This document shows positions 24,765 through 32,792 of a DNA stretch of 64,000 bases, one piece after another. Source of the stretch: Gemmatimonadota bacterium (GTDB taxonomy: Bacteria > Gemmatimonadota > Gemmatimonadetes > Gemmatimonadales > GWC2-71-9); the NCBI GenBank assembly GCA_009692185.1, contig SHZT01000007.1, positions 1 through 64,000 on the forward strand, written 5' to 3'. The position numbers and the translations under genes were made by a program. How positions within the stretch are numbered: the first letter of the stretch is position 1; the number at the start of each line of letters is the position of its first letter. The notes under the pieces were generated by a model, which did no database searches, was not told the origin of the DNA, and was given only the letters and a program-made list of their open reading frames with translations.

Positions 24765-25688
24765 GTGAGCGACAAGGTGCTACGCGTACTGTTGGGAGTG
24801 TTCGGGGCTCTCATGGCCGCCTGGGGAATTGTGACCCTGGTGTCGGGGCGGAGTGATCAGAGCGGCGCGGCGTCGCCCCTCCTGGCGGCGTTCCTCGAAA
24901 CGGCCACGGAATCCAGCGTCGGCACCGTTCGACTGGAGGGCCCCGGCGACACGGTGAACCTCCAACGTCAGGGCGGGACGTGGTCGGCGAACGGCTACCG
25001 CGCGGATTCGGCGGCCGTGGCGCGCTTCTGGAGGGCTTTGAAGGAGGCCCGGGTGAGCGACCTTGTCGCCACGAACCCGTCGAACCACAGGCGGATGGGT
25101 GTCGCACCCGACAGCACCTGGAGGGTGACGCTGGAGGTGCGCGGTAGCACCCGGTCCATCCTCGTGGGCAACTCTGGCACCGGGTCTGGAACCACCTACG
25201 TGCGCATGCCGGAGGAGGACGCCGTGTACCTGCTGGAGAGCGATCTGCGCCTTCGCGTGGCGTACACCACGGACGACTGGCGAGACCGCTGGATGCTGGC
25301 GGTGGACACGTCCGCCGTAACCCGTATTGGGGTCGAACTGGACGGTCGGCGCTATGCCCTCGTCCGGGGTGGACCTCGCTGGACCCTCGCCGGCGGAGGG
25401 GACGCCGATTCAACGACCGTACGGATCATCCTCAGCGAACTCTCACATCTTCACGCGGCCGGCTTCCTCGAGCGGGAAGACATTATCGCGAAGCGGCCGG
25501 TGGGGGGAGTGGTCGCGGCGCTGGGGGCGAGCGGAGATACGCTGGCGAGGGTGACGCTGGGTGGCGGCGGCGGTGACCGATGGGCCCGCGCGCGGGGGGA
25601 CTCGACCCTCTACCGCCTGGCCTATTATCGCGTCGAACGGCTCGCACCGCCGCGCGAACACCTCACGGGGCGAAAGGCGAACAGGTGA
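24765..25688 (+). CDS. DUF4340 domain protein
   Basis: 307 residues from GTG 24765. One N-terminal transmembrane helix (LLGVFGALMAAWGIVTLVSG) is followed by an exported region with the DUF4340 features VRLEGPGDTVNLQRQGGTW, RFWRALKEARVSDLVATNP and YLLESDLRLRVAYTTDDWRDR. DUF4340 genes usually sit beside GldG-type ABC exporter components; none is adjacent here, though it faces the Bat/NHL block. A hairpin overlaps its stop codon. Function is unknown. Confidence 0.78.
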   Translation: MSDKVLRVLLGVFGALMAAWGIVTLVSGRSDQSGAASPLLAAFLETATESSVGTVRLEGPGDTVNLQRQGGTWSANGYRADSAAVARFWRALKEARVSDLVATNPSNHRRMGVAPDSTWRVTLEVRGSTRSILVGNSGTGSGTTYVRMPEEDAVYLLESDLRLRVAYTTDDWRDRWMLAVDTSAVTRIGVELDGRRYALVRGGPRWTLAGGGDADSTTVRIILSELSHLHAAGFLEREDIIAKRPVGGVVAALGASGDTLARVTLGGGGGDRWARARGDSTLYRLAYYRVERLAPPREHLTGRKANR

Positions 25689-25721
25689 GCCACCCCGTTT
25701 CCGGGATAGCTCACCTGTCGT
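25681..25721. terminator. Hairpin between DUF4340 and cyclase genes
   Basis: A perfect 10-base stem, ACAGGTGAGC (25681-25690) with GCTCACCTGT (25709-25718), encloses a second small CCCG/CGGG stem and overlaps the DUF4340 stop codon. A short TTT follows. It lies between convergent genes, so it may act on both strands. Confidence 0.65.
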
Positions 25722-25746
25722 TTCTAGAGTCCCTCCGGAGCGTCGT

Positions 25747-27015
25747 CTAGAAAACCGCGACCGCGTTCCAGGGGCTCCCGCTGCCGTTGGGAATATCGAA
25801 GTTCTTCCACGACACCTGGAACTCCCACCGCTTGAGTTCCTGGGCGATCTTCGCCGCGTCCTCCGGGTACGCGTTGTTGATCAGCGGCATTCCCAGGATG
25901 ACGATGGACATTTGATGAATGGGGCGCGGACTGCCCGCGACGCCCGACGGCTGGACGTCGTTCAGCCCGTCGCCCGCCAGCGCGGCGAGGTTCCGGGCCT
26001 TGAGCCACGGCACGACTGACGCGTGCAGGCCGGCTCCGCCCCGGTCGAAATACCAGGGGCCCTCCTTGGCACGCTGCGCGTACCGGCCGGTGCGCACGAT
26101 CATCACGTCACCCTGTCCGGCCTTCACGTTGGCGAACCGCTCCCACTCTTCGAGGTCTTCGACGAAGATGGGCGTGGTGGGGTCGAGCCAGTCCACCTGC
26201 TTGAGTAGCGGCATGTCGTAGAGGACGCCCCGGGTCGTGTAGGCCAGGCCCATCCTGTCGATGCCGAGGGCCGCGCATCCATTTTCGTCCACCCAGAAGT
26301 TGTAACCGTTGTAGAACACGGAATTCTGGTGGGCATAATTGGGGCCGGTCGCGCCCCAGGGGCCATACTCGGGAACGCGGGACGGGTCGGCCCGGAGGCC
26401 CCAGTAATGGCACAGCGCGGTCATGTGCGTCACGATGCCATCGTGAACGCCGAAGGCGATGGCGTCATTGGCGCTGACCTGGCCTTCGGCCGAGAAATTG
26501 ATCGGCCACCATCTTGCCGGGACGTCCGTCCAGGTGTCGACCGCCTGCTTGAACTTGTGCGTGCCCAGGAAAGAGGCGAGCGTGGCCACTCTCCCGTCGC
26601 GGACCAGGGCGGCGGCCTCAATCGTCTTCTGAGCGGTGATCAGGTTCAGCGTGCCTTTCTGATCCGTCGCTCCCCATTTGCTCCAATTCGACAACTCCTT
26701 GCCCCAGGCCGTCAGGTTGGCCGATGTTACCAAACGGGTGGGATCCTGCGTCGCAGGGTGCGCCGCGAACTCCGTCCGAACGATTCGACCCACGGGGCCA
26801 TTCTGGAAGCTGGAGCGCGAGACCTCTCCCTGCACGGCGATTCTCTTGCCATTCGCGGCCTTGTTTGCCGGGGCGGCGGCGGCGGCGGCTGGCGCCGGCG
26901 CTGGCGCCGGTGCAGGCGCCTGCGTTTGGGGCCGCGCCTGCGCTGAGAGACCGCCAGAAGCCAAGCCGGCCATCCCGGCCAGCAACAGGGCGGGTACGAT
27001 CAATCGCTTCATCAT
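25747..27015 (-). CDS. Secreted cyclase-family (kynurenine formamidase-like) protein, metal-ligand Asp replaced
   Basis: 422 residues. A signal peptide ends near LSAQA, followed by an Ala/Pro repeat linker at 31-49. The remainder is the cyclase fold (PF04199 type): DPTRLVTSANLTAWGKELSNW, GTLNLIT, LASFLG, GGAGLHASVVPWLK. The metal motif is H191-H197-x-T199-H203; the position that is Asp (HMD) in the neighbouring paralogue is Thr here. In the family this Asp helps bind the catalytic metal, so activity may be altered or lost. The start has an AGAGAGG site. It lies 51 bases downstream of its paralogue in the same direction and is probably cotranscribed. Confidence 0.85.
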   Translation of the reverse strand: MMKRLIVPALLLAGMAGLASGGLSAQARPQTQAPAPAPAPAPAAAAAAPANKAANGKRIAVQGEVSRSSFQNGPVGRIVRTEFAAHPATQDPTRLVTSANLTAWGKELSNWSKWGATDQKGTLNLITAQKTIEAAALVRDGRVATLASFLGTHKFKQAVDTWTDVPARWWPINFSAEGQVSANDAIAFGVHDGIVTHMTALCHYWGLRADPSRVPEYGPWGATGPNYAHQNSVFYNGYNFWVDENGCAALGIDRMGLAYTTRGVLYDMPLLKQVDWLDPTTPIFVEDLEEWERFANVKAGQGDVMIVRTGRYAQRAKEGPWYFDRGGAGLHASVVPWLKARNLAALAGDGLNDVQPSGVAGSPRPIHQMSIVILGMPLINNAYPEDAAKIAQELKRWEFQVSWKNFDIPNGSGSPWNAVAVF

Positions 27016-27066
27016 ATGCCTCTCTCTACGGATCTCCGCAGAATTGGCTTCAGTTCTCGACAGCGC

Positions 27067-28254
27067 CTAGAAAATGGCAACGGCGTTCCACGGACTGGCG
27101 GACCCGCCGGGGATATCGAGGTTCCTCCAGGACACCATGAATTCCCACCGCTTCAGCTGCTTGGCCACCGCGGCAGCCTCTTCCGGGTATCCGTTGTCCA
27201 CGATCGGGTTGCCGAGGACGGCCATCATCATCTGGTGGACCGGGCGGCCCAGGCCTTCGACACCGGACGGTTGCACGTCGTTCGGGCCATCACCGACCAG
27301 GACCGCGATATTGCGCGACTTGATCCAGGGGACCACGGACGCGTGCAGGCCACCGTTACCACGGTCGTACTGCCACGCGCCCTCCTTGGCACGCAGGGCG
27401 TAGCGGCCGTTGCGCACGATCATGACGTCGCCCTGGCCGACCTTGGCGCCGGTGAAGCGCTCCCACTCCTCGAGGTCCTCGACGAAGATCGGCAACGTGG
27501 GGTCGTTCCAGTCCCCATCCGGCCCGCCCTTGAGGTACACCATGTCGTAGAGCACGCCGCGGGTGGCGTACTGAAGGCCCATCTCGTCGATACCCATCTT
27601 GGGGCAACCGGTCTCCGCGCTCATGATGAACGGATACCCGTTATAGGTCACTTCTTCCTCGCCCGGCCGGCCGCCGCGCGACGGATCCACTTTCGCCCCC
27701 GCGTAGTGGCACAGGCCATCCATGTGTGACACCGTGCCGTCGTGCGTGCCGAAGGCAACGGCGGAGTTGGGCTGGGGGACCCCCATCCAGTTGCGCGTCG
27801 CCATCCAGTGCTCTCCCTGCACCCGCCGATCCGTGTCGATCTCGTACTTGAACTTGTTCAAGCCCAGCCAGGAGGCCAACGGCACGGTGATCCCGGCCTT
27901 GACCAGGCGGGCGGCTTCGACGGTCTTCTGGGGGGTGATCAGGTTCATGGTGCCGCGGGTATCGTTCGGGCCCCACCGGCCCCAGTTGTTCAGCTCTTTC
28001 GCCCATTTCGTGAGGTCGGCGGTGGTGACCAAACGCGATGGGTCCTGCGTCGCCGGGTGGGGCTGGAACTGCTGGCGGGGCTTGCCATTCTCGAACCCGG
28101 AGTGCGGAACTTCTCCCAGTACCGCGATTCTCTTCCCGTTGGCAGCTTTCGTGGAGGTCTGCCTGACCTGGGCGGTGAGCTCGGTCGTCAGCGCCACAGG
28201 GGAAAGAGCAACGACACTGGTCAGGAAGAGCAGGGCACGCGCGGAATGCTTCAT
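27067..28254 (-). CDS. Secreted cyclase-family (kynurenine formamidase-like) hydrolase
   Basis: 395 residues from ATG 28254, chosen for GAGAGG just upstream and a signal peptide ending in ELTAQ. The cyclase-family metal motif is intact: H171, H177, D179 and H183 in the context HDGTVSHMDGLCHY. Family members hydrolyse cyclic or linear amides and lactones, for example N-formylkynurenine. Most of the sequence aligns with the following gene (NGKRIAV.GEV, HPATQDP.RLVT, GTMNLIT, FVEDLEEWERF, QPSGV), so the pair arose by tandem duplication. It is divergent from the DASS/solute-binding operon. Confidence 0.88.
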   Translation of the reverse strand: MKHSARALLFLTSVVALSPVALTTELTAQVRQTSTKAANGKRIAVLGEVPHSGFENGKPRQQFQPHPATQDPSRLVTTADLTKWAKELNNWGRWGPNDTRGTMNLITPQKTVEAARLVKAGITVPLASWLGLNKFKYEIDTDRRVQGEHWMATRNWMGVPQPNSAVAFGTHDGTVSHMDGLCHYAGAKVDPSRGGRPGEEEVTYNGYPFIMSAETGCPKMGIDEMGLQYATRGVLYDMVYLKGGPDGDWNDPTLPIFVEDLEEWERFTGAKVGQGDVMIVRNGRYALRAKEGAWQYDRGNGGLHASVVPWIKSRNIAVLVGDGPNDVQPSGVEGLGRPVHQMMMAVLGNPIVDNGYPEEAAAVAKQLKRWEFMVSWRNLDIPGGSASPWNAVAIF

Positions 28255-28375
28255 GACACACCTCTCTCGACGAGATACGCACAAGAGCGAGACGGGTTGA
28301 ATATGGCCTCTGGCAAATCGGTACAGAAATAACAGTCTGGGGATGACCACACAAGAGTATCGGGTGCCGGCGCGC

Positions 28376-28405
28376 CTGACGATTCCCGGCCTGGGATGCT
28401 ATAGT
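28376..28405 (+). promoter_or_regulatory. Promoter of the second DASS operon
   Basis: CTGACG, 18-base spacer, TATAGT; the ATG is 26 bases downstream of the -10 box, giving a short normal leader. Confidence 0.5.
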
Positions 28406-28431
28406 CTGCCCCTTCTTACACGGGACGATCC

Positions 28432-29883
28432 ATGAGCGCTACGCCCGAGCCAGAGCCCACGCGACCGGGCGCCCCGACATCGGCGAATCGAGCCCTGCGC
28501 GGCCTGGTAACGGTCCTCGTGGCCGTCATTGTCTGGTTCTCGCCGATGCCGGACGGCGTTCAGGAGCGAGCCTGGCACCTCCTGGCCATCTTTGTTGCCA
28601 CGATCGTTGCGCTCATCCTGCAGCCGCTGCCCATGGGCTCGCTGGTCCTGATCGCGACGACGACCACGATGGTCACGCATACCCTTGTTCCGGCCGAGGC
28701 GATGGCCGGATACATGAACACCACGGTATGGCTGATCGTCGCGGCGTTCCTGTTTGCTAGGGCGTTCGGCAAGACCGGCCTTGGTCGGCGGATCGCGTAC
28801 GTCTTCATCAGGAAGTTCGGGAGCCGGACGCTGGGGCTGGGATACGCGTTGGCTCTGACCGACCTGGTCCTCGCGCCCGGGATTCCTTCCGGAACCGCCA
28901 GGACGGGTGGAGTCCTGTTTCCCGTGGTGAAGAGCCTGGCCCAGACGTACGGGTCAGAACCCGGGCCCACGGCTGGACGCATCGGGACGTTTCTGATGCT
29001 CAGCGTCTACCAGGTCCATGCGATTACGTCCGCCATGTTCCTCACGGCGATGGTTGCCAACCCCTTGATGGTTGAGCTCGCCCGGGAAACCGTGGGGATC
29101 GAGATCACCTGGATTGGTTGGGCTAGCGCGGCGATTGTCCCCGGCCTGATCAGCGTGGCGATCTTGCCCTACCTGGTCTTCCGGATGACCCGCCCGGAGA
29201 TTCGCGAAACGCCCGGGGCCGCGGAGCTGGCTCGGGTCGAGCTGGCAAAGATGGGACCCATGAGCCGGCCCGAGCGGGTGGTGTCGGGCGTGTTCGTTAT
29301 GGTCTTTGTGCTGTGGGTGACCGGGACCAAGACGGGCCTGGAGCCGACTGTGGTGGCGCTTCTTGGCCTGTGCGCCATGCTGATCCTGGGCGCCTTGAAG
29401 TGGGAGGACGTGCTGGCCGAGCGGGCCGGCTGGGATGCGTTGATCTGGTTTGGTGGCCTCGTGGGGATGGCGACGATGCTCAATACCCTGGGGCTGATTC
29501 CGTGGTTCTCGAGGGTTGTTGGGGGCCGGGTAGAGGGCTGGCCCTGGCTGCCCACGCTGGGGATCCTCACGCTCGTCTACCTGTACTCGCACTACTTCTT
29601 CGCCACCCTGACCGCCCATGCGACGGCGTTCTTCGTTCCGTTTCTGACCGTCGCGGTCGCGGCCGGCGCGCCGCCGTACCTTGCCGCACTCACGTTTGCC
29701 TTTTTCACCAGCCTGTGCGCCTCATTGACGCATTATGCCGGGGGGCCGTCGGTCATCTACTTCGGCGCCGGGTATTCGAGCATCCGGCAGTGGTGGACCA
29801 TGGGGCTAATCGCGTCCCTCCTGTCCGTCGTCGTCTGGATGGGGATCGGGTCGTTCTGGTGGAAGGCGCTGGGACTCTTTTGA
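28432..29883 (+). CDS. DASS-family organic anion transporter, copy 2, altered signature motifs
   Basis: 483 residues, clearly related to the carrier at 128-1543 (shared WHLLAIFV.TI..LI.QPLP, KTGLGRRIA, FIRK.G.R.LGLGY, SHY/THY motifs). The first SNT signature reads SGT at 153-155 (PSGTARTGGVLFP), and the second, NL in copy 1, reads TSLCASLTHYAGG, so the Asn is missing at both sites. Those Asn residues contact Na+ and the substrate carboxylate in the characterised symporter VcINDY. Substrate or coupling may therefore differ. It is followed after one base by a solute-binding protein, an unusual partner for a secondary carrier of this family. Confidence 0.88.
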   Translation: MSATPEPEPTRPGAPTSANRALRGLVTVLVAVIVWFSPMPDGVQERAWHLLAIFVATIVALILQPLPMGSLVLIATTTTMVTHTLVPAEAMAGYMNTTVWLIVAAFLFARAFGKTGLGRRIAYVFIRKFGSRTLGLGYALALTDLVLAPGIPSGTARTGGVLFPVVKSLAQTYGSEPGPTAGRIGTFLMLSVYQVHAITSAMFLTAMVANPLMVELARETVGIEITWIGWASAAIVPGLISVAILPYLVFRMTRPEIRETPGAAELARVELAKMGPMSRPERVVSGVFVMVFVLWVTGTKTGLEPTVVALLGLCAMLILGALKWEDVLAERAGWDALIWFGGLVGMATMLNTLGLIPWFSRVVGGRVEGWPWLPTLGILTLVYLYSHYFFATLTAHATAFFVPFLTVAVAAGAPPYLAALTFAFFTSLCASLTHYAGGPSVIYFGAGYSSIRQWWTMGLIASLLSVVVWMGIGSFWWKALGLF

Positions 29884-29884
29884 C

Positions 29885-30682
29885 ATGATCGCGTACTCGG
29901 TGCACCACTGTACCGGAGTCCTGCTCATGTTGTGCGCTCCACAGGCGGGGAGCGCCCAGTCGGGCGCGGAGAAGGAGCTGGCGCCCTCCGGGAGTCTGAG
30001 GGTCGCCATTGCGACCGCACCGGCCGTGTCCACCTTCTTCTCGACCCTGGACTCGGCCACGGGCCGGCCTCGCGGCGTAGCGGTGGACCTGGGTGCCGAC
30101 CTGGCCCTGAAGCTGGGTGTGCCGGTGACCTACGTCCACTACCGCAATTCCGGGGACCTGACCGCCGGCGCGACCCGGGGCGAGTGGGATGTGTCATTCA
30201 TGCCGGTTGATGAGGAGCGGGCCCGGGTCGTGGACTTCGGCCCGGCGTACAACCTGTTCGAGAGCACGTACCTCGTCCCCGCGACCTCGACCATTCGCAC
30301 GCTCGCGGAAGTGGATCAACCGGGAGTGCGAATCGCCGTAATCGGCAACACGACCACCGGACGAAGCGCAGAAAGGCAGATCAAACGCGGATCCCTCCGC
30401 AGCTATCGGACGGTCGATGAGCTGCGCGATGCGCTGGCCGGCAACAATGTGGACGCCGTCGGATTGAGTACGACGTCGCTGCGAATGCTGGCTGCCATGC
30501 TGCCGGGGGCCCGGATCCTCGATGGGAGCTTTCACTCCACTGCCAACGCGGTCGCCGTGCCGAAGAATCGGCCTGCCGCGCTCGCGTTCGTGTCGGAATA
30601 CATCGAGGCGGCAAAGGCGTCGGGCGAGGTGCGAAGGGCGTTCGATCGTGCCGGGCTGACCGACGCCGTTGTCGCTCCCTGA
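29885..30682 (+). CDS. Periplasmic solute-binding protein, family 3
   Basis: 265 residues. A signal peptide ends in GSAQS, then a family 3 binding fold: SGSLRVAIATAP, GVAVDLGADLALKLGVPV, WDVSFMPVDEERARVVDFGPAY, ADVDQPGVRIAVIGNTT-like hinge and DELRDALAGNNVDAVGLST. Family 3 usually binds amino acids or small anions for an ABC importer. No ABC permease or ATPase is nearby. Only one base separates it from the DASS gene, so they are cotranscribed. It ends 2 bases before the convergent PrpF gene. Confidence 0.85.
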   Translation: MIAYSVHHCTGVLLMLCAPQAGSAQSGAEKELAPSGSLRVAIATAPAVSTFFSTLDSATGRPRGVAVDLGADLALKLGVPVTYVHYRNSGDLTAGATRGEWDVSFMPVDEERARVVDFGPAYNLFESTYLVPATSTIRTLAEVDQPGVRIAVIGNTTTGRSAERQIKRGSLRSYRTVDELRDALAGNNVDAVGLSTTSLRMLAAMLPGARILDGSFHSTANAVAVPKNRPAALAFVSEYIEAAKASGEVRRAFDRAGLTDAVVAP

Positions 30683-30684
30683 GG

Positions 30685-31860
30685 TCAGGCGGTGCGGACT
30701 CGGAACGCCTCCCGGGGAACGTAGACGTAGCCATCCATGATCCGGCGGGCCGTTCCCGCGATCGCGGACTTAGTCAGCTCGAAGTCGCCCGCCGGCGTTT
30801 TTCGGACCGTGGCATAGAAGGTCGCGACTCCCGATGGATGGCCCACCCGCACGGTTCCGGTTTGTCTGGCCGACGGGCCGACGATGTCATGGACAACGGT
30901 GCCCTCGATCAGCGCGGCGGCACTCAGGCAAATTCCCCCGGTGACCGCGTAGGCCTTGTGCATGACGGCGAGGGCCTTCGTTCGAGCCAGCAGGTCACAG
31001 TCGGAAACAGCGACCAGGGTTCCCTGGCTCGTTCGGTAGGACTGCGGCGGCGCGACAAAGGCGACCTTCGGCACGGCTGGGCTTACGGCTCCGGGGCTTG
31101 GCGCGAGGTTCATCATGATCGCGGCTCTGACCCTGAGTTCCTCCATCACGGCCAGGATGCGGGGGTTCGTGACCGTGTCAGCGGGCAACTCCGTGCCGCT
31201 CAGTCCGATTTCCGAGGCCTGCACGAACACGGCGGGATTGGCCGCATCAACGAGGCTTGCCCGAACCGTGCGGCCGTCGGAGAGGTCGATCCGGTCCACC
31301 ACATTCCCGGTCGGCAGGAGTTTCCCCGTCCTGGAACCGGCCGAATTCACGAAATCCAGCTCGATGCGGGCGCCGGTGCCTGGCACGCCCTGGTTCACGA
31401 AGGTGCCCTCGGCGAGCGCCTTGCCGCCGCTAACCGGGACTTCGGCGACCATGATTTTCCGGGTGTTGGTATTGAAGATCCGCACCCGGGTGACCGGTTC
31501 CGTGACCGGCACCATCCCCTCATCCACCGCAAAGGGGCCGACGCCCGTGGAGATGTTGCCGCAGTTCCCCTGGTAGTCCACCACCGCCTGCTCGATCCCG
31601 ACATAGCCAAAGGTGTAGTCCACGTCTGCGTCCGGGCGTGCCGACGGGGCGATGATGGCCACCTTGCTGGTCAGGGGGTCGGCACCGCCGAGCCCATCGA
31701 TCTGCCGGGTATCGGGGCTGCCGAAGATCGCCAATATCACGCTGTCCCGGGCAACGGGATCTGCGGGGAGGTCACTCGCAAGGAGAAAGACTCCTTTGCT
31801 GGTGCCTCCCCGAATGACGACCGCGCGAATGCGCGCCGGACCGTTTGGCGCCGTTCCCAT
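30685..31860 (-). CDS. PrpF-family isomerase (4-oxalomesaconate tautomerase / methylaconitate isomerase-like)
   Basis: 391 residues, normal for the family. It has the conserved start RAVVIRGGTSKGVFL, GGADPLTSKVAII, the central YQGNCGNISTGVGPFA and the matching second-half motif of the diaminopimelate-epimerase-like fold. The family isomerises double bonds of unsaturated tricarboxylates: 4-oxalomesaconate in gallate/protocatechuate breakdown or 2-methylaconitate in propionate use. No AcnD or PrpC gene is nearby, and the neighbouring organic-acid carrier favours a dicarboxylate or aromatic-acid route, but this is not certain. ATG 31860 is chosen over an upstream extension because a -10 box lies six bases before it. 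Confidence 0.83.
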   Translation of the reverse strand: MGTAPNGPARIRAVVIRGGTSKGVFLLASDLPADPVARDSVILAIFGSPDTRQIDGLGGADPLTSKVAIIAPSARPDADVDYTFGYVGIEQAVVDYQGNCGNISTGVGPFAVDEGMVPVTEPVTRVRIFNTNTRKIMVAEVPVSGGKALAEGTFVNQGVPGTGARIELDFVNSAGSRTGKLLPTGNVVDRIDLSDGRTVRASLVDAANPAVFVQASEIGLSGTELPADTVTNPRILAVMEELRVRAAIMMNLAPSPGAVSPAVPKVAFVAPPQSYRTSQGTLVAVSDCDLLARTKALAVMHKAYAVTGGICLSAAALIEGTVVHDIVGPSARQTGTVRVGHPSGVATFYATVRKTPAGDFELTKSAIAGTARRIMDGYVYVPREAFRVRTA

Positions 31861-31866
31861 GCTGTA

Positions 31867-31872
31867 TACATA
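31867..31872 (-). promoter_or_regulatory. -10 box of the PrpF-family gene (leaderless layout)
   Basis: TATGTA on the minus strand, then six bases to ATG 31860. A weak TGTGCA lies 17 bases upstream as a possible -35. It overlaps the tyrA promoter region. Confidence 0.35.
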
Positions 31873-31888
31873 AGGGCTTCGTTCGACG

Positions 31889-31916
31889 TTGCACAGAACC
31901 GGGCTTCCGCTAGAAT
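31889..31916 (+). promoter_or_regulatory. Sigma70-type promoter of tyrA-aroA-cmk
   Basis: TTGCAC, 16-base spacer, TAGAAT; ATG of tyrA is 30 bases downstream. A run of nine G lies within the leader. Confidence 0.55.
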
Positions 31917-31946
31917 CCTCAGGATGAGCGGGGGGGGGGATCGCGG

Positions 31947-32792
31947 ATGAGGCCTGAGGCGCTGGGCGTGATTGGTCTCGGGGCAATTGGGGGCTCGGTT
32001 GCCTGGGGGGCTTCCGTGGCCGGCGTTCGCCGGGTCATCGGGTATTCCCCCCTGCCGGCGGAGACGGTTGCGGCAGCGAAGGCCGGCGCGGTGACCGAGG
32101 TGGCCCAGTCGGTTCGCCAGGTTATGAAACAGTCCGAGATGGTCGTGATTGCCGCACCGCCCGCCGCCACCCTCACGTTGCTCGCCACCATCGCCCCGGA
32201 CCTGCTGAGCCGAGGCGTGCTGTGTACCGACGTGTCGAGTGTGAAGTCCCCGGTGGTGACGGAGGCCGCGCGTCTGCGCCTCGGGGAATTGTTCGCGGGG
32301 TCCCATCCGCTGGCGGGAACGCATCAGTCCGGCTTCGACGCCGCGCGTTCGGACCGTTTCGTGGGCGCGGTCGTTTACGTGACCCCCACGCCCACCGGCG
32401 CACAGGGTGCGTTGGAGGTCGCGGACTTCTGGCAGGGAGTCCTCAAAGCCACGCCGGTGACGATTGATGCGGAAGTCCACGACCGGATGCTGGCATGGAC
32501 CAGCCACCTCCCGCAGGTCACCGCGTCGGCCCTCGCGGCCGCGCTCGCGCGCACCGGGCCGCCCGGCGTCACGTACGGCAGCGGGGCGCGGGACACGACG
32601 CGCCTCGCCGCCTCGAGCGTGGAGATGTGGCGCGACATTCTCCTGCTCAACCGCGACGCTGTGCTCGTCACGCTCGACGGGTTGGAAGACCAGATCGGCG
32701 TCCTGCGCCAGGCCCTCGTCGCGAGAGACGAGGCTGCCGTGGCCGCGTGGCTGGAAGCGGGCGCCGCCTGGCGCCGCGGACTCGGCGAGTGA
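31947..32792 (+). CDS. tyrA: Prephenate dehydrogenase
   Basis: 281 residues. The N-terminal NAD-binding motif is GVIGLGAIGGSVA (7-19), followed by TDVSSVKSPV and the substrate segment SHPLAGTHQSGFDAA, then the helical C-terminal domain with TSHLPQVTASALA. It oxidatively decarboxylates prephenate to 4-hydroxyphenylpyruvate in tyrosine synthesis. The protein ends without an ACT domain. It overlaps aroA by GTGA and heads the aromatic amino acid genes. Confidence 0.93.
   Translation: MRPEALGVIGLGAIGGSVAWGASVAGVRRVIGYSPLPAETVAAAKAGAVTEVAQSVRQVMKQSEMVVIAAPPAATLTLLATIAPDLLSRGVLCTDVSSVKSPVVTEAARLRLGELFAGSHPLAGTHQSGFDAARSDRFVGAVVYVTPTPTGAQGALEVADFWQGVLKATPVTIDAEVHDRMLAWTSHLPQVTASALAAALARTGPPGVTYGSGARDTTRLAASSVEMWRDILLLNRDAVLVTLDGLEDQIGVLRQALVARDEAAVAAWLEAGAAWRRGLGE

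Noticed and set aside
25723-25751. Two TCTAGA palindromes 23 bases apart between DUF4340 and the cyclase gene
   Set aside because: One forms the cyclase stop codon; no flanking duplication or mobile element, so chance is sufficient.
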